From the NCBI GenBank assembly GCA_023421115.1, contig JAEZUI010000053.1, positions 1 to 46,937 on the forward strand: a stretch of DNA of 46,937 bases, read 5' to 3'. Both the position numbers and the translations under genes were made by a program. The notes beneath the pieces were generated by a model that was not told the origin of the DNA, did not search any database, and saw only the letters and a list, made by a program, of their open reading frames with translations. This stretch comes from Bacillota bacterium. Its GTDB lineage: Bacteria > Bacillota > Clostridia > Acetivibrionales > Acetivibrionaceae. Below, piece by piece: positions 1 through 8,227 of the stretch. How positions within the stretch are numbered: position 1 is the first letter of the stretch; every line of letters starts with the position of its first letter.

Positions 1-397
1 GTATTTTTCCATTTATATTATCTCCTGCATATTATTTTGCTTGAATTTCTATTTTGAATAGCATTCTAGGCAATAAAAAATGCAGGCCTAAATCCACAAT
101 GTGGCTTTTGGTCTGCATACATACAATATGGAAACATTCATAATAAAGACATAGTTAAATAAAGGTATAGTTAAATAACCTATATCCTCACCGTAACTAA
201 TGAATGCTCAATATCGTATAAATAGGCACAACAAAAAAGCCTATCATCGGGGATAGATTCTGCTTTTTTTATTGCCAGCTTATCTTAAACGCATTGAGGC
301 TGTCATAGTTTCGGTTCCTCCTACATCTTTATGTACATTGATCTATAGAATAACACAACAAGATGATATGTTCAATACAAAAATTGTGGAATGAGTC
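1..397. other. Intergenic region with two hairpins beside the recombinase remnant
   Basis: No convincing gene. There is a hairpin at about 89-117 (ATGCAGGCC pairing imperfectly with GGTCTGCAT). A terminator-like hairpin at 232-271 has CTATC/GATAG inside GC and poly-A/poly-T flanks. On the minus strand GGAGG precedes an 8-codon reading frame (280-306, MTASMRLR), possibly the start of a second element gene cut off by a deletion. It ends just before the 232-271 hairpin. This is the decayed flank of a mobile element. Confidence 0.5.
232..271 (-). terminator. Terminator-like hairpin downstream of the recombinase remnant
   Basis: The stem joins GC+CTATC to GATAG+GC with an A-tract on one side and a seven-T run on the other, so it could terminate in either direction. 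It is the first strong hairpin downstream of the leftward recombinase remnant. Confidence 0.5.
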
Positions 398-1405
398 TCA
401 TACTTCCATTTCAATGCCAGATTTAAAGGATATAACAAATTTATCTTCATAGACTGTAACGCTCTGGATTATCTTCCTCACTAGTTTATCGTCATATTCT
501 AAGGTGCGGAATTTGTTCTTGCGGATAAATTCAATCAACTCATCGATTCGCTCGTTCTCACCACTGAGGGAGGCATCCTCTACCAAAAGGGTCTGTCGCT
601 TATCTCGCAGTCCATCAATCTCATCTGCCAGATGTTCATAGTCTTGACCTTTATTGGCTAGTTTGATTAGTTCTTTTTGTTTTTCATCTAGTAGGGTATT
701 TATCTCTGAAATTTGATACTCTGTGGTTTCGCCAATCACAGCATGAATGTTTTCTTCCAGGTTTTTTATCATATTGTTGCCACCAGCAAGTAGCCTATTA
801 ATCGCAGTCATTACAGCACCATAGAGTTCTTCTTCTTTTACAGTTCGGTTCTTACAGACCTCAGGCCCTTGCTCGATTCTAGTCACGCATCGCCAGACAA
901 ACTCTTTTCTTCCGTGAATATTCCAATATGTTCTCCTATAAATATCGCCACAATTTCCACAGAAGGTGATGGCACTTAAAGCGTACTTGCTACTATAAAT
1001 TCGTTTGTTCTTGCCTGCTCCTGTGTAGATGTTACTTCTTCGATGAATTTCTTCCTGAACTTGCAGGAATAATTCTTTGGGAATAATCGCTTCATGGCTA
1101 TTTTCAACATAATACTGGGGAAGATGACCTTCGTTCTTCACTCGTTTCTTGGTCAGAAAATCTACTGTGACAGTCTTTTGCAGAAGGGCATCTCCGATGT
1201 ATTTTTCGTTTTGAAGGATCTTCTTAACTGATTCTGGTCGCCATCTTGATTTTCCTGCTGCTGTTAATATACCAGCCTTTTCAAGACCTCGACCAATGCC
1301 TACTAGACTCTGACCTTCAAGGTATTCACGGTAGATGCGTTTGATAATCTCAGCTTCTTTGGGAGCAATGATTAAATTTCCATCTTCATCTTTGGTGTAG
1401 CCCAT
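398..1405 (-). pseudogene. Large serine recombinase, C-terminal part only (truncated)
   Basis: Large serine recombinases catalyse site-specific integration and excision through an N-terminal resolvase domain with an active-site serine. Here only the downstream part survives. The start (GYTKDEDGNLIIAPKEAEI) is the middle of the family 'Recombinase' domain. It is followed by a zinc ribbon (CGNCGDIYRR with a later C..C pair around residues 150-185) and a C-terminal coiled coil. The residues just upstream in frame (QNKRF) still look like recombinase, but TGA and TAA stops occur about ten codons before the ATG. The resolvase domain (about 150-200 residues) is absent, so the protein cannot be catalytic. 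The neighbouring rlmD tail fragment fits this being the integrase of an element that targeted rlmD. The remnant identity is clear from the sequence; the element link is inferred. Confidence 0.85.
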
Positions 1406-1588
1406 AAATCGCTTATTTTGCCAACCATCTTATCAACTCACTTAGTCATCAGCAATATTTGCTTATGACTTTTCAAATTCACCAATCTTGGATAACTTCC
1501 CTCAAAGCAAAAATCCGTGATTATCCTTCCGGCTTAGAACCAGACATCAAATCACGGAAAGCCTTTATTTACTTATCTTATTACACCC

Positions 1589-1645
1589 TTATTTCTCAAC
1601 CCTCGATATCAATACGACCGTCTCAACGTGGCTCGTCTGGACTTT
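1589..1645 (-). pseudogene. rlmD 3'-end fragment (possible att remnant)
   Basis: Minus-strand translation gives VQTSHVETVVLISRVEK then stop, which matches the extreme C-terminus of RlmD-type 23S rRNA uracil methyltransferases (consensus ..SHVE.VV.L.R). Only about 18 codons are present and an in-frame stop lies directly upstream. The 14 bases CTCAACGTGGCTCG (1622-1635) recur exactly in the intact rlmD at 5195-5208, in the same orientation. The 3' end of rlmD/rumA is a known integration site for serine-recombinase elements, so this may be a displaced gene end or attachment-site scar. It could also be the tail of a deleted second rlmD paralogue. Confidence 0.6.
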
Positions 1646-1681
1646 TTAAATTACAACAATTGCACATTTTCAACCTATCGG

Positions 1682-1762
1682 TTCGGTAGATACAATCCAC
1701 ACTTTCTGCCTCTTCGGTAGATGCAGTCGACCGAATTTGCTTGTTTGGTAGATACAGTCAAC
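1682..1762. repeat. Three direct repeats with exact 31-bp spacing
   Basis: Related 19-bp units start at 1682, 1713 and 1744: TTCGGTAGATACAATCCAC, TTCGGTAGATGCAGTCGAC, TTTGGTAGATACAGTCAAC. The spacing is 31 bp (about three helical turns), so equivalent bases face the same side of the helix. The array sits between the rlmD fragment and blaR1. It could be a binding array for an excisionase, replication or regulatory protein of the lost element. Confidence 0.7.
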
Positions 1763-1870
1763 GATAAATCCTTATTTTTAAGGCTTTCAGCCTTTTGAGT
1801 CAGTCAGAGAAAATGCTTCCACAGCACTTTTGACACCATCGGTAAACGAGAACATATTCACTCAAAATTT

Positions 1871-4360
1871 CTAATGTCCAAAGCCCTCTACTTTCCATCC
1901 CGTCTGAGGAGTCTCATAAACCATACGACAATCCCAAAACTGTTCTCCGCTTCCGACGGTCAACTCCTTTTTGTATTGAAGATTCACTGTCACTCTAAAG
2001 ATTTTAGTGTTTTTATCGGGTTCGTCAATCAGTTCGGCATTCAATAGTTTTGCGGATTTTAGATTATCAAGACTTGAATTTGCTCCAATATCACTATCGG
2101 TTAACGGTAACCCAATCCCCTCGTTAAATAATTCCTCATTCAGAATGTTTGATGTTAAATTCCCAAGTAGAGCTTTTTTCGAAATACAGTATCTCGCTAA
2201 CTTTGCATCTTTATTATCCAGTGCTATGAAATATTCCTGAATAACCTGTTCCGGCTCTAATTTGTAGAGTCTTTCTTCGATATTATCCGCTCTGATTATA
2301 CCATTAAGCCATCCGTAAATTGTTTTGCCGGTCACTTTTTCAAAACTATTCCCTCTTAGACTACAAGCGTTAAAAACACTATGACGACCAGCGCTAATAA
2401 ACGCGCCAATTATTTTGTCTTCTTTTTTTACAACAATGCCCCTAGAGTCCTGTATTGGATAAAATTCCTGCGGCATACTCTCATGAATCCTATATATTTT
2501 AACGTCAATATCTGTTGTATTGACGTATCCGCTCATATCCAAACCTATATCCTTTGATAACTCATTATTATACGCAAAATAATACGCATTTGGATTAAAA
2601 CCAGTTAAGACATTGATGTTGTTAAGTTTGTTGTTCATAGCGCTAATTTGATAATCCAGTGTCCATCCATACGTCTGAAACAGAGCCACCACATCGGTGT
2701 CATCTATATAGACTTCGATGTTACTGTTCTCGAGAAACGAATCAATATAACGTGCAAAATCTGTCCCTGCTTCATAAAGGCCACCGTCTTTTTCAATATA
2801 AGCTTTATTATACAGCGTGTCATAATAAAGTTTGCAGCTATATCCAGCAATATTATTTAACAACTTTATTGTATATTGATTGGTATAATTGTTGTTCAAG
2901 TCATCCTCCTGCACAGGTGCCAGGCTGGTTCTGAGCGTTGAATCGATGTATGCAACTATTGGGGAATGGGTTGTTTCAAACTGGTTTGCCGACTTAAAGC
3001 CCATCATGTCGGATAGAAAATCAATCCTTACCGTATCATACTCGGTATGATACGCCGCATATGTTGTGCCCGAAGGACTGGATGCTGTTTCAATAATAGA
3101 AAGCATCGTTTTATAATCGTTATGGCCTATTGTGTAATATCTCCACTGTTCATTCATGCGAACCATCGCAAGAAGGGATTCCGATTCGTAAAACCGTAGT
3201 TCCTGATCTTCATTCCATTCTATTTGTATAGTAGCTGAAAGTTCGAGCGGTGAGTCCATTTTCTTTTCAGTCCATCTAACACTATCCAAATACTCCGCTA
3301 TAGCCCTTGCTGATACATTAAAACCTTCGTTCTTTCCCGGCGCACGGGAAACTACTAGTTCATTTCTTTGATATGATATATTTGCAAGATTTTTAATGTT
3401 AAGCATCGATAAATCTTGTTTAATGCCAGCAGGATTTGATAGCAGTGCTATACAAACGCCTATTAAAATAATAACCGAAACAAGCGCCACCCAAAACTTT
3501 GGCTTTTTATAATTTAACACGTTTTTAATCCTCCCTCTTACATTTCCCTCGCCAAAAGCAAGGGGGCTTCCATTTAAAATATGCCTTTCAGTAGCAAGGG
3601 ACAATAATGAATTGGCATAAGGTTTTTTAATATCCTCGTTCATTTCTTTAAGCACTCTTTCATCACAGGAAAGCTCCATATCCGTATTCATTAGCATGAA
3701 CGCGATCCACACAAGAGGATTAAACCAATGTATGGACAGTACCAAGAAAGCTAATATCTTAATGATATGGTCTTTTCGGTGGATATGGGTCTGTTCATGT
3801 AGCAAAATATAGCTTCTTTCGGTGGCATTAAGTCCAACCGGTAAATATATCTTGGGTTTTATTAATCCAAGAACAAATGGCGTTTTCAAATTCTTAGCTT
3901 CGAAGATATTCTGTTCTATTAATTGTGCGCTTTTAAGCTGTCTTTTTAAGATTAAAATAGATACAAGGCTATAAACAAGCAATGCTATTATACCTAAAAC
4001 CCAGATGTATGCTCCTATTTCCACGTATATCTGAAGTGGATTTGCACTTGCTCCAGCAGTCGGTGCGGGAAGTGATTGACTTACAAATGAATCAACTACT
4101 TCTATCCCACTATTAATCTTCGGACTTTGCTGATAGATGATATCATGGGGAATCGGAACAGCATTTGTATTCCGTGGCATAAGACTAAACATGCTTTCAA
4201 AGGAAAATGGAATTATAAGACGAAAAGCAACCACACCCCATAAGGCATATGAGATGATTTTTGGAGCTTTTTTAAGTAGTAGCCTGATTAGTATTACAAA
4301 AAGGATTACGTAACTTGCCGTAAGGCTCATATTTAAAACAGTAAGAAATAGTTCACTCAT
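1871..4360 (-). CDS. BlaR1/MecR1-family M56 peptidase sensor with unusual C-terminal domain
   Basis: This is a membrane metalloprotease of the BlaR1 type, which on sensing a signal leads to inactivation of its partner repressor BlaI. It has four or so hydrophobic segments: about 5-28, 37-55, 112-138 and, after the protease domain, 285-308. The zinc motif HEQTH is at 188-192, with the downstream SCDERVLKEM at 231-240 typical of the family. At 829 residues it is longer than BlaR1 (about 590). The extracytoplasmic part does not show a penicillin-binding SxxK/KTG domain. Instead it is a novel region ending in a DUF4829-like domain (about residues 700-829), so beta-lactams need not be the ligand. 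It starts 2 bp after blaI ends, so the two genes are cotranscribed. Family assignment is firm; the signal is unknown. Confidence 0.88.
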   Translation of the reverse strand: MSELFLTVLNMSLTASYVILFVILIRLLLKKAPKIISYALWGVVAFRLIIPFSFESMFSLMPRNTNAVPIPHDIIYQQSPKINSGIEVVDSFVSQSLPAPTAGASANPLQIYVEIGAYIWVLGIIALLVYSLVSILILKRQLKSAQLIEQNIFEAKNLKTPFVLGLIKPKIYLPVGLNATERSYILLHEQTHIHRKDHIIKILAFLVLSIHWFNPLVWIAFMLMNTDMELSCDERVLKEMNEDIKKPYANSLLSLATERHILNGSPLAFGEGNVRGRIKNVLNYKKPKFWVALVSVIILIGVCIALLSNPAGIKQDLSMLNIKNLANISYQRNELVVSRAPGKNEGFNVSARAIAEYLDSVRWTEKKMDSPLELSATIQIEWNEDQELRFYESESLLAMVRMNEQWRYYTIGHNDYKTMLSIIETASSPSGTTYAAYHTEYDTVRIDFLSDMMGFKSANQFETTHSPIVAYIDSTLRTSLAPVQEDDLNNNYTNQYTIKLLNNIAGYSCKLYYDTLYNKAYIEKDGGLYEAGTDFARYIDSFLENSNIEVYIDDTDVVALFQTYGWTLDYQISAMNNKLNNINVLTGFNPNAYYFAYNNELSKDIGLDMSGYVNTTDIDVKIYRIHESMPQEFYPIQDSRGIVVKKEDKIIGAFISAGRHSVFNACSLRGNSFEKVTGKTIYGWLNGIIRADNIEERLYKLEPEQVIQEYFIALDNKDAKLARYCISKKALLGNLTSNILNEELFNEGIGLPLTDSDIGANSSLDNLKSAKLLNAELIDEPDKNTKIFRVTVNLQYKKELTVGSGEQFWDCRMVYETPQTGWKVEGFGH

Positions 4361-4362
4361 TG

Positions 4363-4725
4363 CTACACCTCCTTGTGCTCGTCAATCAATCTTTTCAACT
4401 CTTCAGCTTGATGATTACTTAATTTCTTTCCACTGATAAAAGAAGTTAGAAATTTCGGCAGTGACCCTCCAAAGGTATCCTCAACAAAACGTATACTTTG
4501 ATTTGCGTAATATTCATCCTTTGAAATTTGAGATGAAACTACAGCATTTTCATTTTGAAAAATACCCTTTTCACATAACTTTTTTAGTACTGTATATGTT
4601 GTGGACTTTTTCCAGTTCATTTCTTTTTCACTTAGCTTCACAAGATCGCCGGAACCGATTGGCTCGTTTTGCCAGATTAATTCTGCAAACTTTTCTTCAG
4701 TTTCTGCGAGTTTATAATACTTCAT
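4363..4725 (-). CDS. BlaI/MecI/CopY-family transcriptional repressor
   Basis: This is a winged-helix repressor of about 120 residues that binds as a dimer to dyad operators and is removed when the linked M56 sensor is activated. The N-terminal part (LAETEEKFAELIWQNEP, then SEKEMNWKKSTTYTVLKKLCEKG) is the family's winged helix, and the C-terminal part is the dimerisation region. I start at the ATG at 4725 because AGGAGG lies 6 bases upstream. The upstream in-frame ATG at 4752 would put that ribosome binding site inside the gene. It is the first gene of a two-gene operon with the blaR1-like sensor. A long dyad directly upstream is the likely auto-operator. Confidence 0.92.
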   Translation of the reverse strand: MKYYKLAETEEKFAELIWQNEPIGSGDLVKLSEKEMNWKKSTTYTVLKKLCEKGIFQNENAVVSSQISKDEYYANQSIRFVEDTFGGSLPKFLTSFISGKKLSNHQAEELKRLIDEHKEV

Positions 4726-4743
4726 GATAAACCTCCTTGGTCT

Positions 4744-4796
4744 ATTCAGCATCGACTTTATATCATAAGTCTATACTGAATAAACCAAATTGTCAA
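4744..4796 (-). promoter_or_regulatory. blaI-blaR1 promoter with long dyad operator
   Basis: The dyad arms are at 4744-4758 (ATTCAGCATCGACTT) and 4767-4781 (AAGTCTATACTGAAT), matching as inverted repeats at 13 of 15 positions around an 8-bp centre. Reading leftward, a perfect -35 TTGACA lies at 4791-4796, with candidate -10 boxes TATAGA (4770-4775, 15-bp spacer) or TATGAT (4762-4767). The dyad overlaps both -10 candidates, as expected for a BlaI-type repressor site. Confidence 0.7.
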
Positions 4797-5065
4797 TGAT
4801 GATTTCTTTAAAAAAATGTAACAAGATTTAATATTATAAAAACCGCCAACCAAGAGAGCCTATCTCCAGATTGACGGTCTGATTCCAAGTAATGTTTTAT
4901 ACTTCAACTTTAATTCAGGATTTAAACCTCCACCCACATTGCTTTCAAATAATGTCTGTTTTTCTATAGTTATTTTATTTTATAATTCCTTTATTATAAA
5001 ATGACTTAGCATCATTTTGAGAGCTATATCTGAAAAATCACCTTCTGCATCAGTATTTTTCGCTG
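4797..5065. other. Intergenic stretch upstream of blaI
   Basis: No gene is seen between the blaI promoter and the rlmD terminator. A weak inverted pair (ACCGCCAA near 4842 and TTGACGGT near 4873) is the only structure noticed. Confidence 0.4.
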
Positions 5066-5106
5066 AAAAAGGGGGCTAAAATCATGCATTTTTAACCCCC
5101 TTTTTT
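5066..5106 (-). terminator. rlmD terminator (bidirectional shape)
   Basis: The stem pairs AAAAAGGGGGCTAAAA with TTTTAACCCCCTTTTTT around a short ATCATGCA loop. Reading leftward it comes 44 bp after the rlmD stop and ends in a T-run, a classic intrinsic terminator. It would also work rightward. Confidence 0.85.
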
Positions 5107-5125
5107 GCTCATTTCTTACCTCTAA

Positions 5126-5143
5126 ACCACTACATGTAGTGGT
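5126..5143. repeat. Perfect 18-bp palindrome
   Basis: ACCACTACATGTAGTGGT is a perfect palindrome 7 bp downstream of the rlmD stop and ahead of its terminator. Its half site ACCACTAC recurs inside the rlmD 3' end (about 5167-5174). It could be a protein-binding or recombination site, or chance. Confidence 0.6.
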
Positions 5144-5149
5144 CAAACT

Positions 5150-6529
5150 CTATATTTCGTCTTTTGAACCACTACGCTGCATCAGAATCACGCACTCAAC
5201 GTGGCTCGACCAAGGAAACATATCCACCGGCTGAACCTCAATAACTTCAAATCCCCTCTCAGCCAAAAAAGCCAAATCCCTTGCGAGTGTCGCCGGATTA
5301 CAGGATACATATACAATCCTTTCGGGTGACATGCTGACGAGAGTATCAAGCAACACCTCATCACAACCCTTACGTGGAGGATCAACCACCACCACATCAG
5401 CCCTTACACCTTTCTGGTACATATCGGGAATAATTCTCTCCGCCTCACCGACAAGAAACTCAACATTATCTACACCGTTTAATTTAGCATTTTCCTTCGC
5501 ATCCCGTATGGCTTCCTCAACAACTTCTACTCCATAAACCTTTTTTGCCTTCTCGGACAAAAACAGCGAAATGGTACCAATACCACAGTACAAATCAAAC
5601 ACCGTCTCTTCACCCGTCAAACCCGCATACTCCAGCGCCTTATTATAAAGCACCTCGGTTTGTACAGGATTTACTTGAAAAAAGGATAATGGCGATATCT
5701 TGAATTTAAACTTTCCTATATAATCGGTAATTGTCTCTTCACCAAATACAACTATATTCCTAGGTCCTAAAATAATGTTGGTATTTGCAGTATTAACATT
5801 CAGTACAATACTTTTTATTTCAGGTATCTCTACTGTAAGCTGCTTAACAAGCTTGTCCTGCTGAGGTAGGCTTTTACCGTTCAGTACAAGCACAACCATT
5901 AGTTCCCCGGTGTTAAAACCCATCCGGGTCATAACATGACGTACAAGCCCTTTTCCTGTCACTTCATCGTATACGCTGATTTTATTATCTTCCAAAAATC
6001 TCTTTACAATGAGTTTGGCTTTATCGCTTACACTGTGTTGAATCATGCACTGTGGACATTCAACAATATCATGAGACTTTTTAGCATAGAATCCCATTAC
6101 AAGTTGGTCCTTCAGTCTTCCCACGGGGTATTGGGCCTTATTCCTGTAATTATAAGGTTTTTCCATACCTATTGTATCATGAACCACTACATCCTTTAGT
6201 TTGCCAATTCTTCTTATATTCTCAGTCACCAGATCCGTCTTAAACTTTAACGCTGCCTGAGCACTCATATGTTGAAGACTACATCCGCCGCATCTGTTGA
6301 ACACTTTACATACCGGCTCAACCCTGTCTGGTGAAGCCTTAATAACGTTCATAAGTTTACCTACGGCATAGTTCTTATTGATCTTAATAATCTTAATCTC
6401 AACTTCTTCCCCTTTGATTGGGCCATCAACAAAAACCGTAAAATTGTCAATTCTACCGACTCCCTGACCTTCATGCGTCATTCCGCCAATCTCTATTTTA
6501 TAAACTTCATTCTTTTTTACCGGAACCAA
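5150..6529 (-). CDS. rlmD: 23S rRNA (uracil-5-)-methyltransferase, RlmD/TrmA family
   Basis: It methylates a uracil of 23S rRNA using S-adenosylmethionine. Counting from the ATG at 6547, residues 10-70 are a TRAM RNA-binding domain. C80, C86 and C89, with C164 or C167, match the 4Fe-4S ligands. The SAM fold follows with FDLYCGIGT (317-325), DPPRKGC (389-395) and the catalytic cysteine in SCNPATLARD (C416). Length is normal. I prefer the TTG at 6529, preceded by GAGAGGCGG; the ATG at 6547 lies inside that ribosome binding site and has none of its own. The C-terminal 14 bp core CGAGCCACGTTGAG (minus strand) is shared with the fragment at 1622-1635. The paralogue RlmCD is an alternative name. 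Confidence 0.92.
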   Translation of the reverse strand: MVPVKKNEVYKIEIGGMTHEGQGVGRIDNFTVFVDGPIKGEEVEIKIIKINKNYAVGKLMNVIKASPDRVEPVCKVFNRCGGCSLQHMSAQAALKFKTDLVTENIRRIGKLKDVVVHDTIGMEKPYNYRNKAQYPVGRLKDQLVMGFYAKKSHDIVECPQCMIQHSVSDKAKLIVKRFLEDNKISVYDEVTGKGLVRHVMTRMGFNTGELMVVLVLNGKSLPQQDKLVKQLTVEIPEIKSIVLNVNTANTNIILGPRNIVVFGEETITDYIGKFKFKISPLSFFQVNPVQTEVLYNKALEYAGLTGEETVFDLYCGIGTISLFLSEKAKKVYGVEVVEEAIRDAKENAKLNGVDNVEFLVGEAERIIPDMYQKGVRADVVVVDPPRKGCDEVLLDTLVSMSPERIVYVSCNPATLARDLAFLAERGFEVIEVQPVDMFPWSSHVECVILMQRSGSKDEI

Positions 6530-6565
6530 CTTATTACCGCCTCTCATTTAAATGTAAATAAAAAC

Positions 6566-6620
6566 TACGGGACATCGAGTCCCTTCGTTTTTGCCTCTTT
6601 CACTTCGTTCGAAAGATGCG
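6566..6620. repeat. Dispersed hairpin repeat (CTCTTTC family), copy A
   Basis: This copy contains a small hairpin GGGACATCGAGTCCC (6569-6583) and then CCTCTTTCACTTCGTTC followed by GAAAGATG. It matches copies at 10141-10191 and 28960-29060 over about 50 bp. It lies upstream of rlmD, next to its start. Confidence 0.65.
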
Positions 6621-6709
6621 TAATCAAAGCTTTTTTGAATTATAAAACACCTAGAAATTCTTATTCGGTTTTATTATATAAGTCTTAAAAAGAAAAAACC
6701 ATATTTTAA

Positions 6710-6737
6710 ACAAAAAAATAGTCCCCTTAAGGGACAA
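6710..6737 (-). terminator. Terminator of the cbiA-like gene
   Basis: Leftward reading gives GTCCCTTAAGGGGAC, a short stem, followed by TATTTTTTTTG. It lies about 90 bp after the cbiA-like stop codon. Confidence 0.75.
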
Positions 6738-6823
6738 AGAATAGAATCAGTTTGCCTTACTGTTAATTATTGCTAACTTTATCAATATCTAAACATTTTA
6801 TTTTCGTTTTTATAATAAATTCT

Positions 6824-8227
6824 TCAAATTACACGGGCATCTTCAGTTCTATGCTTAATGCAATTATCAAAAAACTTTGTGGCAAAATTCGGGTTACTCC
6901 AAAAATGTATTTGTTGATATGCCGCCAGCATATTATTTACACTATATCCACCTTTCCAAATTACTGATTCCATATCGCTGCATTTCTTTTGAACCATAAA
7001 GCAATGTAAAGTATCTTTTGATAACATATGTATATTCGAACGGTGAAGCTCATGACCCCTTATTCTACAACCCTTATTCGCTAAAACATTATCCTTGATA
7101 ACTTCAATATCAACATATCCTGACTTATTAGCTTCGTCAGCTATATTACAATAGCCATTAAGTACACCTGCCATTTTATAATTTTCTTTCTTTAAATTTT
7201 CTACATATTCGCAAAGATACATTAAACTATCTCCTTCAGCATATGTAGGGATTCCCTCGGATATTTTGCGTTTGATATCATTTAAAAGAGTTTTGTTTTC
7301 CTGAAGCTCTTTTAAATAGAAATCGAGGCATCCTCCTCCAAAATACAAACCATCAACATCCCTTGGAAGCAATTCATCCACTAATGGACTGAAATAGTTT
7401 ATTTCAGCCCCCATAATTTCTAACAAATCAATATTATCCTTATAATAATAGTTAAAAGCTTTATCCTTTGCGACTGCAATTTTTGCTGTATTTTTAGACT
7501 TGATCTCAAACAAAAATTTTGTAGCGTTTAAATATGAAACTTTAGGACGGTTTGACATCTTTATTATAAGGTCTACATCTATAGTTTTGATTACCTGCTC
7601 AACAAGCAAACGAATTTTCCTCTTTAAATCTTTTATATCCTCTTGTGGTACAAGACCTAAATGGCTGCACGGCAAATCCTTCATTTTAGGTAGATAACCG
7701 AAAACTTTCAAACCCGTACCACTTTCAATAGCAGTTTTTAAAGAGTCGTAATGGGCTTCATTTTCTACTTTATTTAAAATAACACCAATTGTTTCAAGAT
7801 TTTTATCGTAATCGGTATATCCGTTTATCATAGGAACAATACTTAGAGATAGGCCTTCTGCATTGACAACAAGTATGACCGGAGCTTTTACTATTTTAGA
7901 TACATGCGCTGTACTTCCGACAATCGTATTTTCCCCAACACCATCATATAATCCATTTGCACCTTCAATCACAGATATATCAGCATTTACAGCATTTTTT
8001 TCAAAGAGATGCACAACGGTATCAATATCCAACATCCAACTGTCAAGGTTACGCGAATCTTTCTCTGTAATAAAAGAGTGGAGCATCGTAGTAATATAAT
8101 CAGGCCCAACCTTAAAAGGCTGAACGTCAAGCCCCATCACATAGAGAGTCGCTAAAATCCCCATTGTAACAGTAGTCTTTCCGCAACCGCTGTTGGTACC
8201 TGCAATTGTTACCTTCCTAATAGTCAT
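6824..8227 (-). CDS. CbiA/CobB-like a,c-diamide synthase with degenerate glutaminase site
   Basis: The family amidates side-chain carboxylates of cobyrinate (or related tetrapyrroles) using ATP, with ammonia from a C-terminal glutamine amidotransferase domain. The N-terminal ATPase is intact: AGTNSGCGKTT at 9-19, KVGPDYI at 39-45 and EGANGLYDG at 88-96. In the C-terminal half the GGG loop is present (FGGGC at 296-300). The nucleophile motif YAECGGLMYL, however, reads YAEGDSLMYL (329-338), so the cysteine is lost. The histidine motif YxHxHF reads YQQIHF (437-442), so the first histidine is lost too. The fold is otherwise full length (467 residues), so this is not a decayed gene. RBS AAGAGG precedes the ATG. 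No other cobalamin genes are in the window, so the real substrate is unknown. Direct use of free ammonia or a new ligation reaction are both possible. Confidence 0.85.
   Translation of the reverse strand: MTIRKVTIAGTNSGCGKTTVTMGILATLYVMGLDVQPFKVGPDYITTMLHSFITEKDSRNLDSWMLDIDTVVHLFEKNAVNADISVIEGANGLYDGVGENTIVGSTAHVSKIVKAPVILVVNAEGLSLSIVPMINGYTDYDKNLETIGVILNKVENEAHYDSLKTAIESGTGLKVFGYLPKMKDLPCSHLGLVPQEDIKDLKRKIRLLVEQVIKTIDVDLIIKMSNRPKVSYLNATKFLFEIKSKNTAKIAVAKDKAFNYYYKDNIDLLEIMGAEINYFSPLVDELLPRDVDGLYFGGGCLDFYLKELQENKTLLNDIKRKISEGIPTYAEGDSLMYLCEYVENLKKENYKMAGVLNGYCNIADEANKSGYVDIEVIKDNVLANKGCRIRGHELHRSNIHMLSKDTLHCFMVQKKCSDMESVIWKGGYSVNNMLAAYQQIHFWSNPNFATKFFDNCIKHRTEDARVI

Larger units (their letters stand above)
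1406..1870. other. Gene-poor stretch between recombinase remnant and blaR1
   Basis: It holds the rlmD tail fragment, the 31-bp repeats, an inverted repeat near 1520-1560 (TCCGTGAT / ATCACGGA), and a weak hairpin AAGGCT-TTC-AGCCTT at 1780-1794 that may end the blaR1 transcript. A 22-codon minus-strand frame (1787-1855, starting MFSFTDGVKSAVEAF) has protein-like composition but no ribosome binding site. I read it as more element debris. Confidence 0.5.

Noticed and set aside
280..306. 8-codon minus-strand frame MTASMRLR behind GGAGG
   Set aside because: It has a good ribosome binding site but is too short to call a gene; probably the start of a deleted element gene.
1459..1689. Rightward open frame over the rlmD fragment
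   Set aside because: The minus strand explains this sequence as an rlmD tail remnant.
1787..1855. 22-codon minus-strand frame starting MFSFTDGVKSAV
   Set aside because: It looks protein-like but is too short, lacks a ribosome binding site and has no recognisable family; kept only as a note on element debris.
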